Part shown: piece by piece, positions 15,948 through 25,002 of the stretch | How positions within the stretch are numbered: position 1 is the first letter of the stretch | Layout of the letters: every line of letters begins with the position of its first letter | Assembly (NCBI GenBank): GCA_013202295.1 | Contig: JABMRT010000033.1 | Coordinates: forward strand, 1-34,901 | Direction of reading: 5' to 3' | DNA from: Candidatus Zhuqueibacterota bacterium | GTDB taxonomy: Bacteria; Zhuqueibacterota; QNDG01; JABMRT01 | DNA: 34,901 bases | Made by a program: the position numbers and the translations under genes | Notes under the pieces: generated by a model | The model's input: only the letters and a program-made list of their open reading frames with translations | The model's database searches: none | Told to the model about the DNA's origin: nothing

Positions 15948-16208
15948 GCCACAGATAAACACGGATGAAACACGGATAGAATGAAATGAATTAAAAAAAT
16001 AGCCTCTATGATCTGATCTGTTTTTGAATGTTATATTATTGAACTGGAAGTATTGACAAAGTATAATTCGAAAAATGAGTTCCAATTATTAATAGCATTA
16101 ATAGTGACTTAACAGATAATCAGATTGTTCATCAGTCTCGGAATAATGAATATTTGAGTTAGGCGTCTCGTCTTTTTAAATCGGTGTGCATCCGTGAAAA
16201 TCCGTGGC
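15948..16208. mobile_element. MITE-like element with ~29-bp terminal inverted repeats
   Basis: The left end starts GCCACAGATAAACACGGATG (15948-15967) and continues to about 15977. The right end (16180-16208), read in reverse complement, starts GCCACGGATTTTCACGGATG, so the two ends match at most positions. The 261-bp interior is AT-rich and has no ORF, which fits a non-autonomous miniature element. Sequences of this CACGGATG type recur in many environmental genomes. No clear target-site duplication is visible by eye. Confidence 0.65.
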
Positions 16209-16470
16209 GAATTCATAATCGTTGATTGGTGCTACCCACTTAATATAACATTGAGCCATATTGTTTTTATCCCTAATCACATTTCTCCATATTTAAAATC
16301 GTTGTTAACCATTTGGTCATCAGCATCCAGTTAGTTTTTCTCGCAGAAAAAATGTATATTGTAACAATGAATGAACAAAACTCATGGATGCGGAGTTGAA
16401 TCCATAGAATAGCCATATCCAAGCCGGGAACTACTCGCTGGCTTAAGAATAACAAGGAGCACATATTCAT

Positions 16471-17796
16471 ATGATATTTGATCAATTTTCTTTTGATCCC
16501 AACATACATAAAGGGATTAAAATAGCAGGATATGTCACACCCACGCCCATCCAGGAGAAGGCGATACCCCTGGTTCTTGAAGGTGGGGATGTGCTCGGAT
16601 TGGCCCAGACCGGAACCGGTAAGACAGCTGTCTTCGTTTTACCGATTCTCCAGCGGCTCATGAAAGGACCGAGACGCCGGGTGCGTGCTTTAATCATTGC
16701 TCCAACCCGGGAGCTTGCCGAACAGATACACCAGGCAAGTATTGATCTGGGTAAAATGACGGGAATCCGAAGTGTTTCCATATACGGCGGTGTAAGCAAG
16801 AATCCCCAGCTGGCGGCTCTGAAACGAGGTGTTGAGATTGTTGTGGCCTGTCCGGGGCGCCTTCTTGATCATTTGGGGGAGAGGGCCATCGATCTCTCTC
16901 ATGTTGAAGTCCTCGTTCTTGATGAGGCCGACCGGATGTGCGATATGGGATTTCTTCCGGATATTCGCCGGATCATAAAATATCTTCCCCAGAAAAGACA
17001 GACTCTCTTTTTCTCTGCGACAATGCCGGATGAAATACGCAGTCTGGCGGATAGTATTCTGAACAATCCGAAGACAGTTCAGATTGGCATAAGCGCTCCT
17101 GTGGAGACAGTCTCACATGCCCTATACCCGGTTCCCCAAGAGTTGAAAAAGGCTCTACTTTTCGCAATGTTAAAACAGACTTCCACGGGCCGGGTATTGA
17201 TCTTCACTCGTACCAAACATCGGGCGAAGAGCCTCGCGGCGCAGCTTTTAAAAAAGAACTATCGTGTTTCAGCACTTCAGGGGAACATGTCTCAGAACCG
17301 CAGGCAGGATGCCATTAACGGTTTTCGCGGCAACAAGTACGATGTGCTCGTCGCAACCGATATAGCAGCCCGCGGCATTGATGTTTCTGATGTGACCCAT
17401 GTCATTAACTTCGATATGCCTGATACGGTGGACGCCTATACCCACCGGATTGGCCGGACTGGCAGAGCGCTTCAGACCGGGGATGCTTTTACTTTTGCAG
17501 TGAAGGATGATGATTTGATGCTTCGAAGTATCGAAAAGGTTCTCGGATCTCCAATTGAACGGAGAAGTTTAACCGATTTTAATTACGGTGATTTTATCCC
17601 GGAAAATCAGTTTAAGCGGAAACATACATCCGAAATTCCTATGAGTCGAAAACCGAAGAGTGCCCATGTTTTCATCCGGAGACAAGGCGCAAAGGAAATT
17701 TCCCAGGGTGGAGGAAGGAAGCGCCTGAGTTCATCAGATCGAGGAGGTCGGGGCACTCCGAAGCACGTTGGAACAGCCACAAGCCGAGCAAGCTGA
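16471..17796 (+). CDS. rhlE: DEAD-box ATP-dependent RNA helicase RhlE
   Basis: The 441-residue protein has all helicase motifs in order. The Q motif is GYVTPTPIQEKAIP (20-33), Walker A AQTGTGKT (45-52), PTRELAEQ (78-85), DEAD (151-154), SAT (182-184), then ARGIDV and HRIGRTGRA in the second RecA domain. The tail after ~370 is short and basic (KRKH, RKPKSAHVFIRRQ, RGGRG), as in RhlE, which uses it to bind RNA. RhlE unwinds short structured RNAs and helps ribosome assembly and RNA decay. AAGGAG sits 10 nt before the ATG. It stands alone between a MITE-like element and a long intergenic region; the 16209-16470 leader shows no gene. Confidence 0.9.
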   Translation: MIFDQFSFDPNIHKGIKIAGYVTPTPIQEKAIPLVLEGGDVLGLAQTGTGKTAVFVLPILQRLMKGPRRRVRALIIAPTRELAEQIHQASIDLGKMTGIRSVSIYGGVSKNPQLAALKRGVEIVVACPGRLLDHLGERAIDLSHVEVLVLDEADRMCDMGFLPDIRRIIKYLPQKRQTLFFSATMPDEIRSLADSILNNPKTVQIGISAPVETVSHALYPVPQELKKALLFAMLKQTSTGRVLIFTRTKHRAKSLAAQLLKKNYRVSALQGNMSQNRRQDAINGFRGNKYDVLVATDIAARGIDVSDVTHVINFDMPDTVDAYTHRIGRTGRALQTGDAFTFAVKDDDLMLRSIEKVLGSPIERRSLTDFNYGDFIPENQFKRKHTSEIPMSRKPKSAHVFIRRQGAKEISQGGGRKRLSSSDRGGRGTPKHVGTATSRAS

Positions 17797-18189
17797 ATAT
17801 AGCCTATTACTTCTCTTCTCCATCCCAAGTTATGCTTGGGGCACAGAAAAGAAATTTGGCCTGCTGGCGTAAATGTTACGGGTTTATTAGTAGACTGCTA
17901 TTGCTACAAAGTAAGTAATAAATGTTGTTACTGAAAAATTAGTTTGGCAATTCCTTGCCAAATAAGATTTTAATGTGCAAAAAATTACAAGATCGTATTT
18001 AAACGTGTGATTTCTATTAACATATTAGATTAATAGAAACTTTCCTTATATCATTGATAATGAAGTTTATAAGATAGGGTGAAGAATATTATCTGATTTC
18101 ATGGTATTATCTTTGCAGATTCAAGATAAACTCGAAGGTGACTGGAAAGATCTTCGATAATTGTTAATCCTCTGTTAGCGTTTTTTACT
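17797..18189. other. Intergenic region downstream of rhlE
   Basis: No gene is seen. CCCAAG/CTTGGG (17824-17840) is a weak hairpin just after rhlE and may be its terminator, though it lacks a T-tract. TTTGGCAA (17943-17950) and TTGCCAAA (17955-17962) form a perfect 8-bp stem with a TTCC loop; this could be an operator or an RNA hairpin. The remainder is AT-rich. Confidence 0.35.
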
Positions 18190-18234
18190 AACTGTGAATT
18201 CACGGTTTTTCACTTACTATTGTATAAAACAATA
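18190..18234 (+). promoter_or_regulatory. Tandem palindromes upstream of the xylanase gene
   Basis: AACTGTGAATTCACGGTT (18190-18207) is an 18-bp palindrome around a perfect GTGAATTCAC core, with one T/G mismatch per arm. TATTGT (18218-18223) and ACAATA (18229-18234) form a second inverted repeat spaced by ATAAA. They lie 58-102 nt before the start codon, the expected place for operators of a substrate-controlled gene. The regulator is not in the window. Confidence 0.45.
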
Positions 18235-18291
18235 TTCTATTTTATATTAAGTCATACGCACACCGAACATACAATTGAAGAAGGGAGCGTC

Positions 18292-19569
18292 ATGGAATTT
18301 ATCATCAACAAACGATTCAGCATCCCGATCATTATCAGCGGCCTCATTTTTTGTTTCATTTCTCAAGCTCCGGCCCAATTGGCTGAGGGGCATGACAAGT
18401 GGCTGGGGTGTGCAACAGGCGGTACGATTCCTGATAATTTTTGGGAATACTGGAATCAGGTGACGCCTGAGAATGCGGGCAAATGGGGCAGCGTGGAATC
18501 AGGTCCTGATTATTATAACTGGGGCCAGCTCGACAATATTTATAATTATGCGAAGGACAATGATTTCCCATTCCGTCTGCATGTACTTGTTTGGGGTAAA
18601 CAGCAGCCAGGTTGGTGGTTAACACCACTCGATTCAGCCGCCCAGGCCGCAGAGGTAGAAGAATGGATTCAGCTCTGTGGTGAGCGGTATCCTGACGCAG
18701 ATTATGTCGAAGTGGTGAACGAACCCATTGAACGACCGCCCTGGGATTATTATCCTGAGTATTATGAATCTCTTGGCGGTGAGGGTGAGACCGGCTGGGA
18801 TTGGGTGATCTGGGCCTTTGAGAAGGCACGTGAGTATTTCCCGGATGCGAAATTGCTTCTCAATGAGTATGAGCTGTTAGGAGGCGCGAAATCCATTACT
18901 CGATTCAATAACATTGTTGCATCATTAAAGGAACGAGATCTAATTGATGGAATTTGTGCTCAGGGTCATTTTCTTGAGAACGATAATATCAGTTCTATTT
19001 CAACCCGTCTAGATCGATTGGCGGAAAACGAGTTGCCTATTCAGATTTCTGAATATGATGTGAATATTGCAGATGATCAAGATCAACTGGAAACACTGCA
19101 AGAGCAAGTTACATTGTTCATAGAGCATCCTTTGGTTGAAGGAATTACTTTTTGGGGATATATTCAAGGGAGGATGTGGCGTGAAAACGGATATCTTGTC
19201 GACAGTGAGGGATTAGAGCGTCTGACCCTCACATGGTTACGTGGTTATATGAGCGGATCGGCGGTGGATCAAAATCCAGAAACGGCACCACAGGATTTTC
19301 AGCTTTATCCCAATTATCCCAATCCCTTTAATCCGACAACCACGATTCGCTATGCGCTCGATGTATCATCCCCTGTCAAGCTTACGGTTCAGAATGTGCA
19401 GGGACAAATCGTCCAGACTCTCATGAATTCAACCCAGTCTGACGGAGAGCACTCCGTAGTGTGGAACGGGATGGACAGCTCTAACCAGTCCGTCAGTTCG
19501 GGAATTTATCTGTATCGTCTGGAAATAAATGGTGATGTGTTGCAGCGGAAGATGATGTTGATAAAATAG
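18292..19569 (+). CDS. Secreted GH10 endo-beta-1,4-xylanase with T9SS sorting domain
   Basis: The 425-residue enzyme starts at ATG 18292 with AAGGGAG upstream. A signal peptide covers ~1-28 (ending APAQ). The GH10 catalytic domain spans ~30-322. It has TPENAGKW (58-65), HVLVWGKQ (97-104), the acid/base Glu144 in VVNEP, the nucleophile Glu254 in QISEYDV, and FWGY (287-290) near the last strand. The domain is shorter than many GH10 enzymes (about 300-350 residues). Residues 337-425 are a type A T9SS sorting domain (QLYPNYPNPFNPTTTIRYAL to KMMLIK). The enzyme cleaves xylan outside the cell or on its surface. No other xylan-use genes are beside it. The gene converges with xthA; the stop codons are 68 nt apart. 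Confidence 0.9.
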   Translation: MEFIINKRFSIPIIISGLIFCFISQAPAQLAEGHDKWLGCATGGTIPDNFWEYWNQVTPENAGKWGSVESGPDYYNWGQLDNIYNYAKDNDFPFRLHVLVWGKQQPGWWLTPLDSAAQAAEVEEWIQLCGERYPDADYVEVVNEPIERPPWDYYPEYYESLGGEGETGWDWVIWAFEKAREYFPDAKLLLNEYELLGGAKSITRFNNIVASLKERDLIDGICAQGHFLENDNISSISTRLDRLAENELPIQISEYDVNIADDQDQLETLQEQVTLFIEHPLVEGITFWGYIQGRMWRENGYLVDSEGLERLTLTWLRGYMSGSAVDQNPETAPQDFQLYPNYPNPFNPTTTIRYALDVSSPVKLTVQNVQGQIVQTLMNSTQSDGEHSVVWNGMDSSNQSVSSGIYLYRLEINGDVLQRKMMLIK

Positions 19570-19575
19570 TAAGAA

Positions 19576-19610
19576 GTGACAAGTGACAAATGACAAGTGA
19601 TTGGTGACTT
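19576..19610. repeat. 7-bp mini tandem repeat between convergent genes
   Basis: Five units run in register: GTGACAA, GTGACAA, ATGACAA, GTGATTG, GTGACTT. The array fills the gap between the xylanase stop and the end of xthA. ACTTGA and TCAAGT directly after could form a short hairpin shared by both transcripts. Confidence 0.5.
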
Positions 19611-19637
19611 GATCCTTTTCTCAAGTAGGGATCAGTT

Positions 19638-20411
19638 TTATGGAATGTCCAGTTCAATGCCGATAGGGCAGTGGTCGGAGCCCATGATATCTTTAAGAAT
19701 AAAGCCATCCTTGACACGGGATTTTAAACTTTCCGACACAAAGAAGTAGTCGATGCGCCAGCCTACATTCCGTTCTCTTGCACGGGTTTTATAATCCCAC
19801 CATGAATAATATCCGCCCTCCTTTGTAAACATCCGGAAGGTGTCGGCATATCCATCTGCCAGGAATTTATCAATCCAGGCGCGTTCCTCCGGAAGGAATC
19901 CCGAGAACTTCTCATTTTCTTTCGGGCGGGCCAGATCAATTTCAGCATGTGCAGTATTGACATCGCCACAGATTACAATATTCTTTCCCTGATCTTTCAC
20001 CCCATTTGCGTGATCCAGAAACGCATCGTAAAAACGCATCTTGTAATTCAACCGTTCGGGTGACGCTTTGCCGTTTGGATAGTAGATATTATAGAGTGTG
20101 AAATCCGGGTACTCACAAATCAGGGTACGTCCCTCACCGTCGAATTCAGCGACTCCCAATCCGGGATGCACATTAAGAGGCTTCTCCTTTGAATAGATCG
20201 CCACACCGCTGTATCCTTTTCGTTCCGCAGATGCAAAGTATACGTGGTATCCAGGTACTTCAATCAGGGCCACATCAAGCTGATCCGACTGGGCCTTGGT
20301 TTCCTGGAGACAGAGCACATCGGGCTGTTCCTTCAGAAACCAATCCAGGAAGCCTTTCTTCTGAATCGCGCGGATTCCATTGACATTCCAGGATATGAGA
20401 CGTTTACTCAT
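19638..20411 (-). CDS. xthA: Exodeoxyribonuclease III
   Basis: The 257-residue protein is a full-length Xth-type AP endonuclease of the EEP fold. Metal and catalytic residues are in place: SWNVNGIRA near the start, Glu in [35 protein letters not shown] and the terminal GSDHCPI. It cuts the backbone 5' to abasic sites and removes 3' nucleotides during base-excision repair. The ATG overlaps the upstream gene's stop by 4 bp (ATGA), so translation is coupled to the membrane-protein gene at 20408-20941. It is cytoplasmic and should be a housekeeping gene. Confidence 0.93.
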   Translation of the reverse strand: MSKRLISWNVNGIRAIQKKGFLDWFLKEQPDVLCLQETKAQSDQLDVALIEVPGYHVYFASAERKGYSGVAIYSKEKPLNVHPGLGVAEFDGEGRTLICEYPDFTLYNIYYPNGKASPERLNYKMRFYDAFLDHANGVKDQGKNIVICGDVNTAHAEIDLARPKENEKFSGFLPEERAWIDKFLADGYADTFRMFTKEGGYYSWWDYKTRARERNVGWRIDYFFVSESLKSRVKDGFILKDIMGSDHCPIGIELDIP

Positions 20412-20941
20412 GATTTTGTGTGTGAGGCGATGGATTTGAGGACGTGTTTGCGATTGACATCCGATTCGAGTAAAAAGATAAACCGGATGTGGTCTTTTTG
20501 ATTGAGATGTTTCAGGTGAATGTGAACGGTTTGTCCATCCTCCAGTTGGAAGTGTACGATGTCGTTTGAACCTGACGGCAGAATGAACTGAATTTCGTCA
20601 AACGTATAATAAGCGCGGTTGGATAGAAGAGCCGGTTTGTAATAGAATCCATCATCGGTAAACAGGATGATCGGACTTCGGGTCGCATATACAAAAAGCA
20701 TCGCTCCGACTCCTGCCACGAGGCTGGATATTATGAATATGAAGCTTCCCAAATTTAAAACAAATTGAGAAAGTGAAAGAGATGCAAGTCCAAGCCCGCA
20801 CAACAAACTGTATACAAGTCGTTCTTTGGCTTTCACTTTGAAATTCACAACGGACTGCTTCTCCATTCTGAAAACTCCGAAAAGGGGTTTCAACGCAAGA
20901 ATCGATTCTTCATTTACACCATATTGATTTAGTTTAGCCAT
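20408..20941 (-). CDS. Small membrane protein, unknown function
   Basis: I start this protein at the ATG at 20941 ([19 protein letters not shown]), giving 177 residues. A TTG at 21097 would extend it into the neighbouring gene with sequence that does not look protein-like, so I reject it. Residues ~48-90 hold two adjacent membrane helices ([20 protein letters not shown] and [20 protein letters not shown]). The rest is a soluble domain containing [20 protein letters not shown]. This resembles PH-like domains placed after two helices in small bacterial membrane proteins, but only in outline. The ribosome binding site is weak. It overlaps xthA by 4 bp. Confidence 0.65.
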   Translation of the reverse strand: MAKLNQYGVNEESILALKPLFGVFRMEKQSVVNFKVKAKERLVYSLLCGLGLASLSLSQFVLNLGSFIFIISSLVAGVGAMLFVYATRSPIILFTDDGFYYKPALLSNRAYYTFDEIQFILPSGSNDIVHFQLEDGQTVHIHLKHLNQKDHIRFIFLLESDVNRKHVLKSIASHTKS

Positions 20942-21065
20942 CTCAAAACAATTGATATTAAATAACTTGAGAGAGTTCCATTTATAGGTGATACGACTCT
21001 GTTTTGTGACCTTCTGTGATTGCTTTGCAATTCCTGTTCCAAGATAACCGTCTGTTTCAATAATG

Positions 21066-21845
21066 TCAAATCTTTGTTGTGAGCACATCGGGTTCAAGCC
21101 AGTTCATGGGCCAACGCCATTCTTTTCCATCCATTGTCTGTATAACAATCCGCGTTGAATTGGTCCGGATTGGCCGAAGTACCCGTGCTTCCTGTCTCGT
21201 GTATTTCTTTCGTGGATCATTTACAATCCTCACTGTATCCCCTTGTTTTAATCCGCGAAAATGACTGAACGGATCGCCAACTATTTTCTTCCAGAGCGTA
21301 TTTTTTTTTGATGGTTTTTTTTGTTGCGACGTTTGAATTCGGCGGTATTCCAGAGGATAATCCAGATTGCGTACGTGATCGAGTGCCCACTGATTGGCGC
21401 TGTGTTCACCTTCTCTTGGATGAAGCCCGAGATGATATCGTCTGAAATGGTGGAGTTCATGGGCGAATAAGTGGGCGAGATGGGTTTTAAAATCAGGATA
21501 TTGGAATTCCCACCCATAGATATCTAATTCTTTTTTTGGATATGCAGAACGATTACCATCCAACCTTAACCGGATCAATTTGAACCTGGCAGGGAGATCC
21601 GCAGGGACGCCAAAGGAGCGCACAGCTTTCCAGTTGCCGTGTGTGGGCAGAAATCGTCTGGGAGTCATCCAGCGATTAACATAAGCGGTGCCACGTGTTC
21701 TGAATCGTCCCGGCCACAGGTACAGTGCGACCACCAGATCCGATGAATCTGTTTGAGCGGCAATCCGGTGAATGATGTCGCGTAATGGATCGTATTGAGT
21801 CTGGGTGTCATTCTCGGAGAGATTTGAATAGATGTACAGTTGCAT
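21066..21845 (-). CDS. HExxH metalloprotease-like protein with an SH3-like C-terminus
   Basis: The 259-residue protein has the zinc-protease motif HELHH at 129-133 inside a helix (LAHLFAHELHHFRRYHLG), followed by EGEHSANQWALDHV, which could supply the third ligand. No signal peptide is present. The C-terminal third (from LKQGDTVRIVNDPRKK to EWRWPMNWLEP) reads like a small beta-barrel of the SH3 or KOW type. I do not recognise the family, and catalytic activity is inferred from the motif. A Lys-rich linker (QQKKPSKKNT) is encoded by A-rich DNA at about 21299-21325. The gene lies 124 nt upstream of the membrane-protein gene. Confidence 0.65.
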   Translation of the reverse strand: MQLYIYSNLSENDTQTQYDPLRDIIHRIAAQTDSSDLVVALYLWPGRFRTRGTAYVNRWMTPRRFLPTHGNWKAVRSFGVPADLPARFKLIRLRLDGNRSAYPKKELDIYGWEFQYPDFKTHLAHLFAHELHHFRRYHLGLHPREGEHSANQWALDHVRNLDYPLEYRRIQTSQQKKPSKKNTLWKKIVGDPFSHFRGLKQGDTVRIVNDPRKKYTRQEARVLRPIRTNSTRIVIQTMDGKEWRWPMNWLEPDVLTTKI

Positions 21846-21895
21846 GTTTTAGTCCGACACAAACATTATCTGATCATTTTCCTGATTTACATAAA

Positions 21896-21924
21896 GAAAA
21901 AGGACTGCTGTGGCAGTCCCTTTT
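21896..21924 (-). terminator. Rho-independent terminator of the PAP2-type gene
   Basis: On the minus strand GGACTGC and GCAGTCC form a 7-bp stem with a 4-nt loop (21902-21919), followed by TTTTTCTTT. Flanking A and T runs extend the pairing. It follows the stop of the gene at 22015-22923 by about 90 nt. Confidence 0.75.
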
Positions 21925-22014
21925 CGCGAAGAGATCCCAAAGGAGATGCTGAATAATGCGGATTCCTCACGCTTTTAAAATGTTCGAAAATAAATTAAGT
22001 TCTCCAAGGCTATA

Positions 22015-22923
22015 TCAATTGTTCTGTTTCTTTAAAATGCGATTTGATATCCAGTAAAGCAGGAAACCTGTAAATACACCACTTATCGCGTCGATGGCAT
22101 GATGATACCGGCAGTATACAGTGGAGACAGCAACACCAAATGACAAGATCAACAACAGGATTCCCAATCGTTTGAAATATTTTATCGAGGTGCAGGCCAC
22201 AACAAAAGACAACGCCACATGAGAACTCGGCAGGGCACCACCCCGGATCGTTCCTTTAGCCTGAGCCGCTTGATTAAGATGCTGAAAAAATCCACCCTCT
22301 GGTTCAGCATGATGCAAATCTTTCAAAACGATCCATGCACCTTCGCTCGGAAAAATCAGAAAAAGCGTGAAGCAGACAGCATAAGCAAAAGAGACCGCAA
22401 AAAAGAAATCAAATAAATCCTGCTCCCGTTTTTTTATATATAAAGCCAACGCAACAATGGCTGTATAGAACCAGAACACCGCGTAGAAAAAATTCATGAG
22501 TTCTGTGAGCCATGGAGTAAAGAACTGCTCAACCCAGACGGTAGGATGCACACCAAATAAAAGCATGTCGATCTGAATCACCAAATCATTTGCCCAGTAA
22601 GGGAAGATCATGGTGATTAAGTTATTCAGCTCTTTCCAGCCCAGTGTGGCAAATAATAAGGGATAGAAAATGCGTATGGCTCTCAATATCCGGTTCGATC
22701 GTGATTCGCTAAAGCGGATAAATTCCACCAGGATCAGGATAAGCGCCAGATGCATGAAAGGATAAATCCACCATGATTTTACGTCTTGATGAAAGGGAAT
22801 CACAAGGATTCCAATTAAAAGCAGATAGCTTGTTATGTTCCAATCCATTAATTGAAATCGAGTGGACCGATATCGGGTGTGAATCGCTTGGATGATCCGT
22901 TGAAAGAATGTGGGAGTTTTCAT
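22015..22923 (-). CDS. PAP2-type integral membrane phosphatase or lipid phosphotransferase
   Basis: The 302-residue protein has six or so membrane helices. The catalytic motifs are PSSH (232-235) in GGALPSSHVALSF and CRYHHAIDAISG (271-282), placing it in the PAP2 superfamily near the Aur1-like inositolphosphotransferase branch. PAP2 enzymes remove or transfer phosphate on lipids at the outer face of the inner membrane. The usual first motif (KxxxxxxRP) is absent or altered, as in the Aur1 branch. AGGA lies about 10 nt before the ATG. It is probably a lipid or cell-envelope enzyme; the substrate is unknown. It is followed by a strong terminator. Confidence 0.8.
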   Translation of the reverse strand: MKTPTFFQRIIQAIHTRYRSTRFQLMDWNITSYLLLIGILVIPFHQDVKSWWIYPFMHLALILILVEFIRFSESRSNRILRAIRIFYPLLFATLGWKELNNLITMIFPYWANDLVIQIDMLLFGVHPTVWVEQFFTPWLTELMNFFYAVFWFYTAIVALALYIKKREQDLFDFFFAVSFAYAVCFTLFLIFPSEGAWIVLKDLHHAEPEGGFFQHLNQAAQAKGTIRGGALPSSHVALSFVVACTSIKYFKRLGILLLILSFGVAVSTVYCRYHHAIDAISGVFTGFLLYWISNRILKKQNN

Positions 22924-23007
22924 AAATGGACTATCCTAGAATCCGGTAAAATGAGTTGCATTGTGCCGCTCCCCAATAGCCGGGAGCAGCGTATATATTA
23001 TGAAGGA

Positions 23008-24672
23008 TTAAATTTCTCCTTCAATCGGATAGATCGGGCGAATATCAATAGGCACATCTTTGAGTCTGTCTAACGCCAACTGAACTTCAGGGCGGATGAC
23101 TCGATATTTTTCTATGAGCGCCTTGGCCGCTGCGTAATCGCCTTCTGCTTCAATCTTGAGCAGATCTTCCGCCAGATCCTTCACTGCCCGTTTCATTCTA
23201 CGATCATTGACACGGAATCGGCCGTCACTGTCCACGGTGCAGGCGCGTTTGTCCAGATAATAATTCAACTGAATGGTTACACCGCCGCCATGTGCTTCAT
23301 CTATCCCAAACCGAATGGATCGAAACATACCGCCCAGATTGGATGCATACAATGTCTTTTCCAAATCTTTTGAAAACACGCCTGCATCAATCAAGTACTG
23401 GGCCGTGAAAATACCCAACACATCGGCTTTGGCTTCCTCTATTGTAGAATATAAGTCACTGAGTTCTTTGTTGACCGTGGTTTCGCGTCCATCCACGATA
23501 ATCCTGCCGGGACCCAGACCGTGGCTGACTTCGTGCATTAAAACGTGTGCGAAGTAAGCGTCGAATGAAACGTGGTTCAAATCCTTTTCCACAAGCACTG
23601 TGTTTACAATTGGAATCCAGCATTTTTCAAACTTGGCCTGCATGACATTTTTCAACATGACTTTCTTGGATCCCTTGGCCTCACGCACACGTTCATCGTT
23701 CGGCAGGTTGAAGGCAGTGGTTTGAATGCCAGCTTTGGTATCGCCCGATGAATAGAGCAGGTTGACCACTTTGATGGGGGAAGAAGCACCGCGGTCAAAA
23801 TTCTTATGCTTTTCCGCAATAGGCAATGCCTTTTCCAAATCAACCAGATATTTGGCGATTTCCATTTGCTTTTCGCTGGCTTCGTGATCTACGACACAGA
23901 TGAAAGATTCAAATGCGGCCTTGAGTCCGAATAAATTGTCTTCATACACTTCATAGGGGCCAATCACGACCTCGATATCTTCGGCCAAATCCATCCAATC
24001 CATGTCACTCTGATAATAATCATCAGTTAAAAATGCCTCGGCCCTGCTTCTCAGGAAGCGTTCCAATGTGGTATCCTGTGTCAGATCAGCAGCCTGAAGT
24101 AAAAGTTTTTTCAGCTCCTTTAATTCGTCCTCAAAATATTCTGAATAGGGTATGGCTACAAGTGCCCCATCCTCTCGTCTGATCACGGTAAAGTTACTTT
24201 CGAAACCAGTTCGGTCTTCGGGATGGGTTTCGATCCATTTGTTAAATTCATCTTTCGTCATGTCGAGGGGATAATATGCGGCACCTTTAGGTTTGGCCTG
24301 CTGGTTTATGAAGGGTATGTCTTCTTCCATGCGGTTCCAGGGACCGAACATGATTTTAAAGAAATCAAGGTAGGTTTCAGATTCTAAATCTTTCGATTTC
24401 ATCAGTTCTTTCATCATGACCGGATTTGATTCTGATACTTGCATCAGATAAAGTCGATCAATATGTTGCGAGGCCTTTACCAGCAATTTTATGACCTGTA
24501 CTTCGTGTGTGGGCAAGTATGAAAGATCGGCGGTTAATGTCACCGGCGCCAGTTTATTTAACTCATGTTGTATGTCACTCACGGGAGCTTTCTCCTCAAT
24601 CACGGGTTGTGCACATCCTGCTAAAAAACTTATTATTAAAAGAATACCAAATGATAGGTGGTAGTTACGCAT
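23008..24672 (-). CDS. M49-like (dipeptidyl-peptidase III family) zinc peptidase lipoprotein
   Basis: The 554-residue protein has a lipoprotein signal, LLIISFLAGC, with Cys20. The zinc site is HEVSH (380-384) in MHEVSHGLGPG, and EEAKAD (412-417) in STIEEAKADVLG gives the third ligand Glu. This pair matches the M49-related peptidases that use HExxH rather than the HExxxH of dipeptidyl-peptidase III, and that are often joined to a NUDIX domain, which is absent here. Residues ~35-370 are a helical N-terminal region. It should act at the periplasmic face of a membrane, cleaving peptides; the substrate is unknown. AAGGAG lies 7 nt before the ATG. It is separated from the PAP2 gene by 84 nt. Confidence 0.75.
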   Translation of the reverse strand: MRNYHLSFGILLIISFLAGCAQPVIEEKAPVSDIQHELNKLAPVTLTADLSYLPTHEVQVIKLLVKASQHIDRLYLMQVSESNPVMMKELMKSKDLESETYLDFFKIMFGPWNRMEEDIPFINQQAKPKGAAYYPLDMTKDEFNKWIETHPEDRTGFESNFTVIRREDGALVAIPYSEYFEDELKELKKLLLQAADLTQDTTLERFLRSRAEAFLTDDYYQSDMDWMDLAEDIEVVIGPYEVYEDNLFGLKAAFESFICVVDHEASEKQMEIAKYLVDLEKALPIAEKHKNFDRGASSPIKVVNLLYSSGDTKAGIQTTAFNLPNDERVREAKGSKKVMLKNVMQAKFEKCWIPIVNTVLVEKDLNHVSFDAYFAHVLMHEVSHGLGPGRIIVDGRETTVNKELSDLYSTIEEAKADVLGIFTAQYLIDAGVFSKDLEKTLYASNLGGMFRSIRFGIDEAHGGGVTIQLNYYLDKRACTVDSDGRFRVNDRRMKRAVKDLAEDLLKIEAEGDYAAAKALIEKYRVIRPEVQLALDRLKDVPIDIRPIYPIEGEI

Positions 24673-24809
24673 GGTGCAACTCCTTCTCCTCTGTCAGAGG
24701 TAGAGAAATGGATGAATTGTAATATAAAAAAAAATTAAAGATATGCAAATGAAATTCTAAATTCAGGATTTCTTGCTATTTATCCATGTATTTTATCTGG
24801 AATGCGCCA

Positions 24810-24879
24810 GTGTGGCACACATGAATAAATATGTCTGTCAATGTCGCATAGCTGTGTTATGATGGCAGGTGGTCTGCCA
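24810..24879 (+). promoter_or_regulatory. Inverted repeats upstream of the sigma-54 promoter
   Basis: GTGTG-G-CACAC (24810-24820) and TGGCAG-GTGGT-CTGCCA (24863-24879) are perfect inverted repeats. The second lies about 60 bp upstream of the -24 element. This is where enhancer-binding activators of sigma-54 promoters bind, so both are candidate activator sites for the Hsp20 gene. The rest of 24673-24938 shows no gene. Confidence 0.4.
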
Positions 24880-24938
24880 GATGGATCTCGTTGCCATAAA
24901 CAGTTGTAAATAAAAGACAAAAAGTATTTTTAAAAGAT

Positions 24939-24954
24939 TGGCATACCGATTGCA
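24939..24954 (+). promoter_or_regulatory. Sigma-54 type promoter of the Hsp20 gene
   Basis: TGGCATACCGATTGCA matches the -24/-12 consensus TGGCAYG-N4-TTGCW, with GG (24940-24941) and GC (24952-24953) exactly 10 bp apart. Transcription would start near 24965, giving a leader of about 38 nt to the ATG at 25003. Confidence 0.65.
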
Positions 24955-25002
24955 TATCCACTGCATGAAGTTAAATTTATAATCATTGAAAGGAGAAATA
25001 AA

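Noticed and set aside
17943-17962. Minus-strand sigma-54 match around TGGCAAGGAATTGCC
   Set aside because: The GG to GC spacing is 9 bp, not 10, and no minus-strand gene follows; the palindrome explains the sequence.
20942-21097. N-terminal extension of the 20408-20941 protein from TTG
   Set aside because: The added residues overlap the neighbouring gene and do not read like a conserved protein or a membrane segment.
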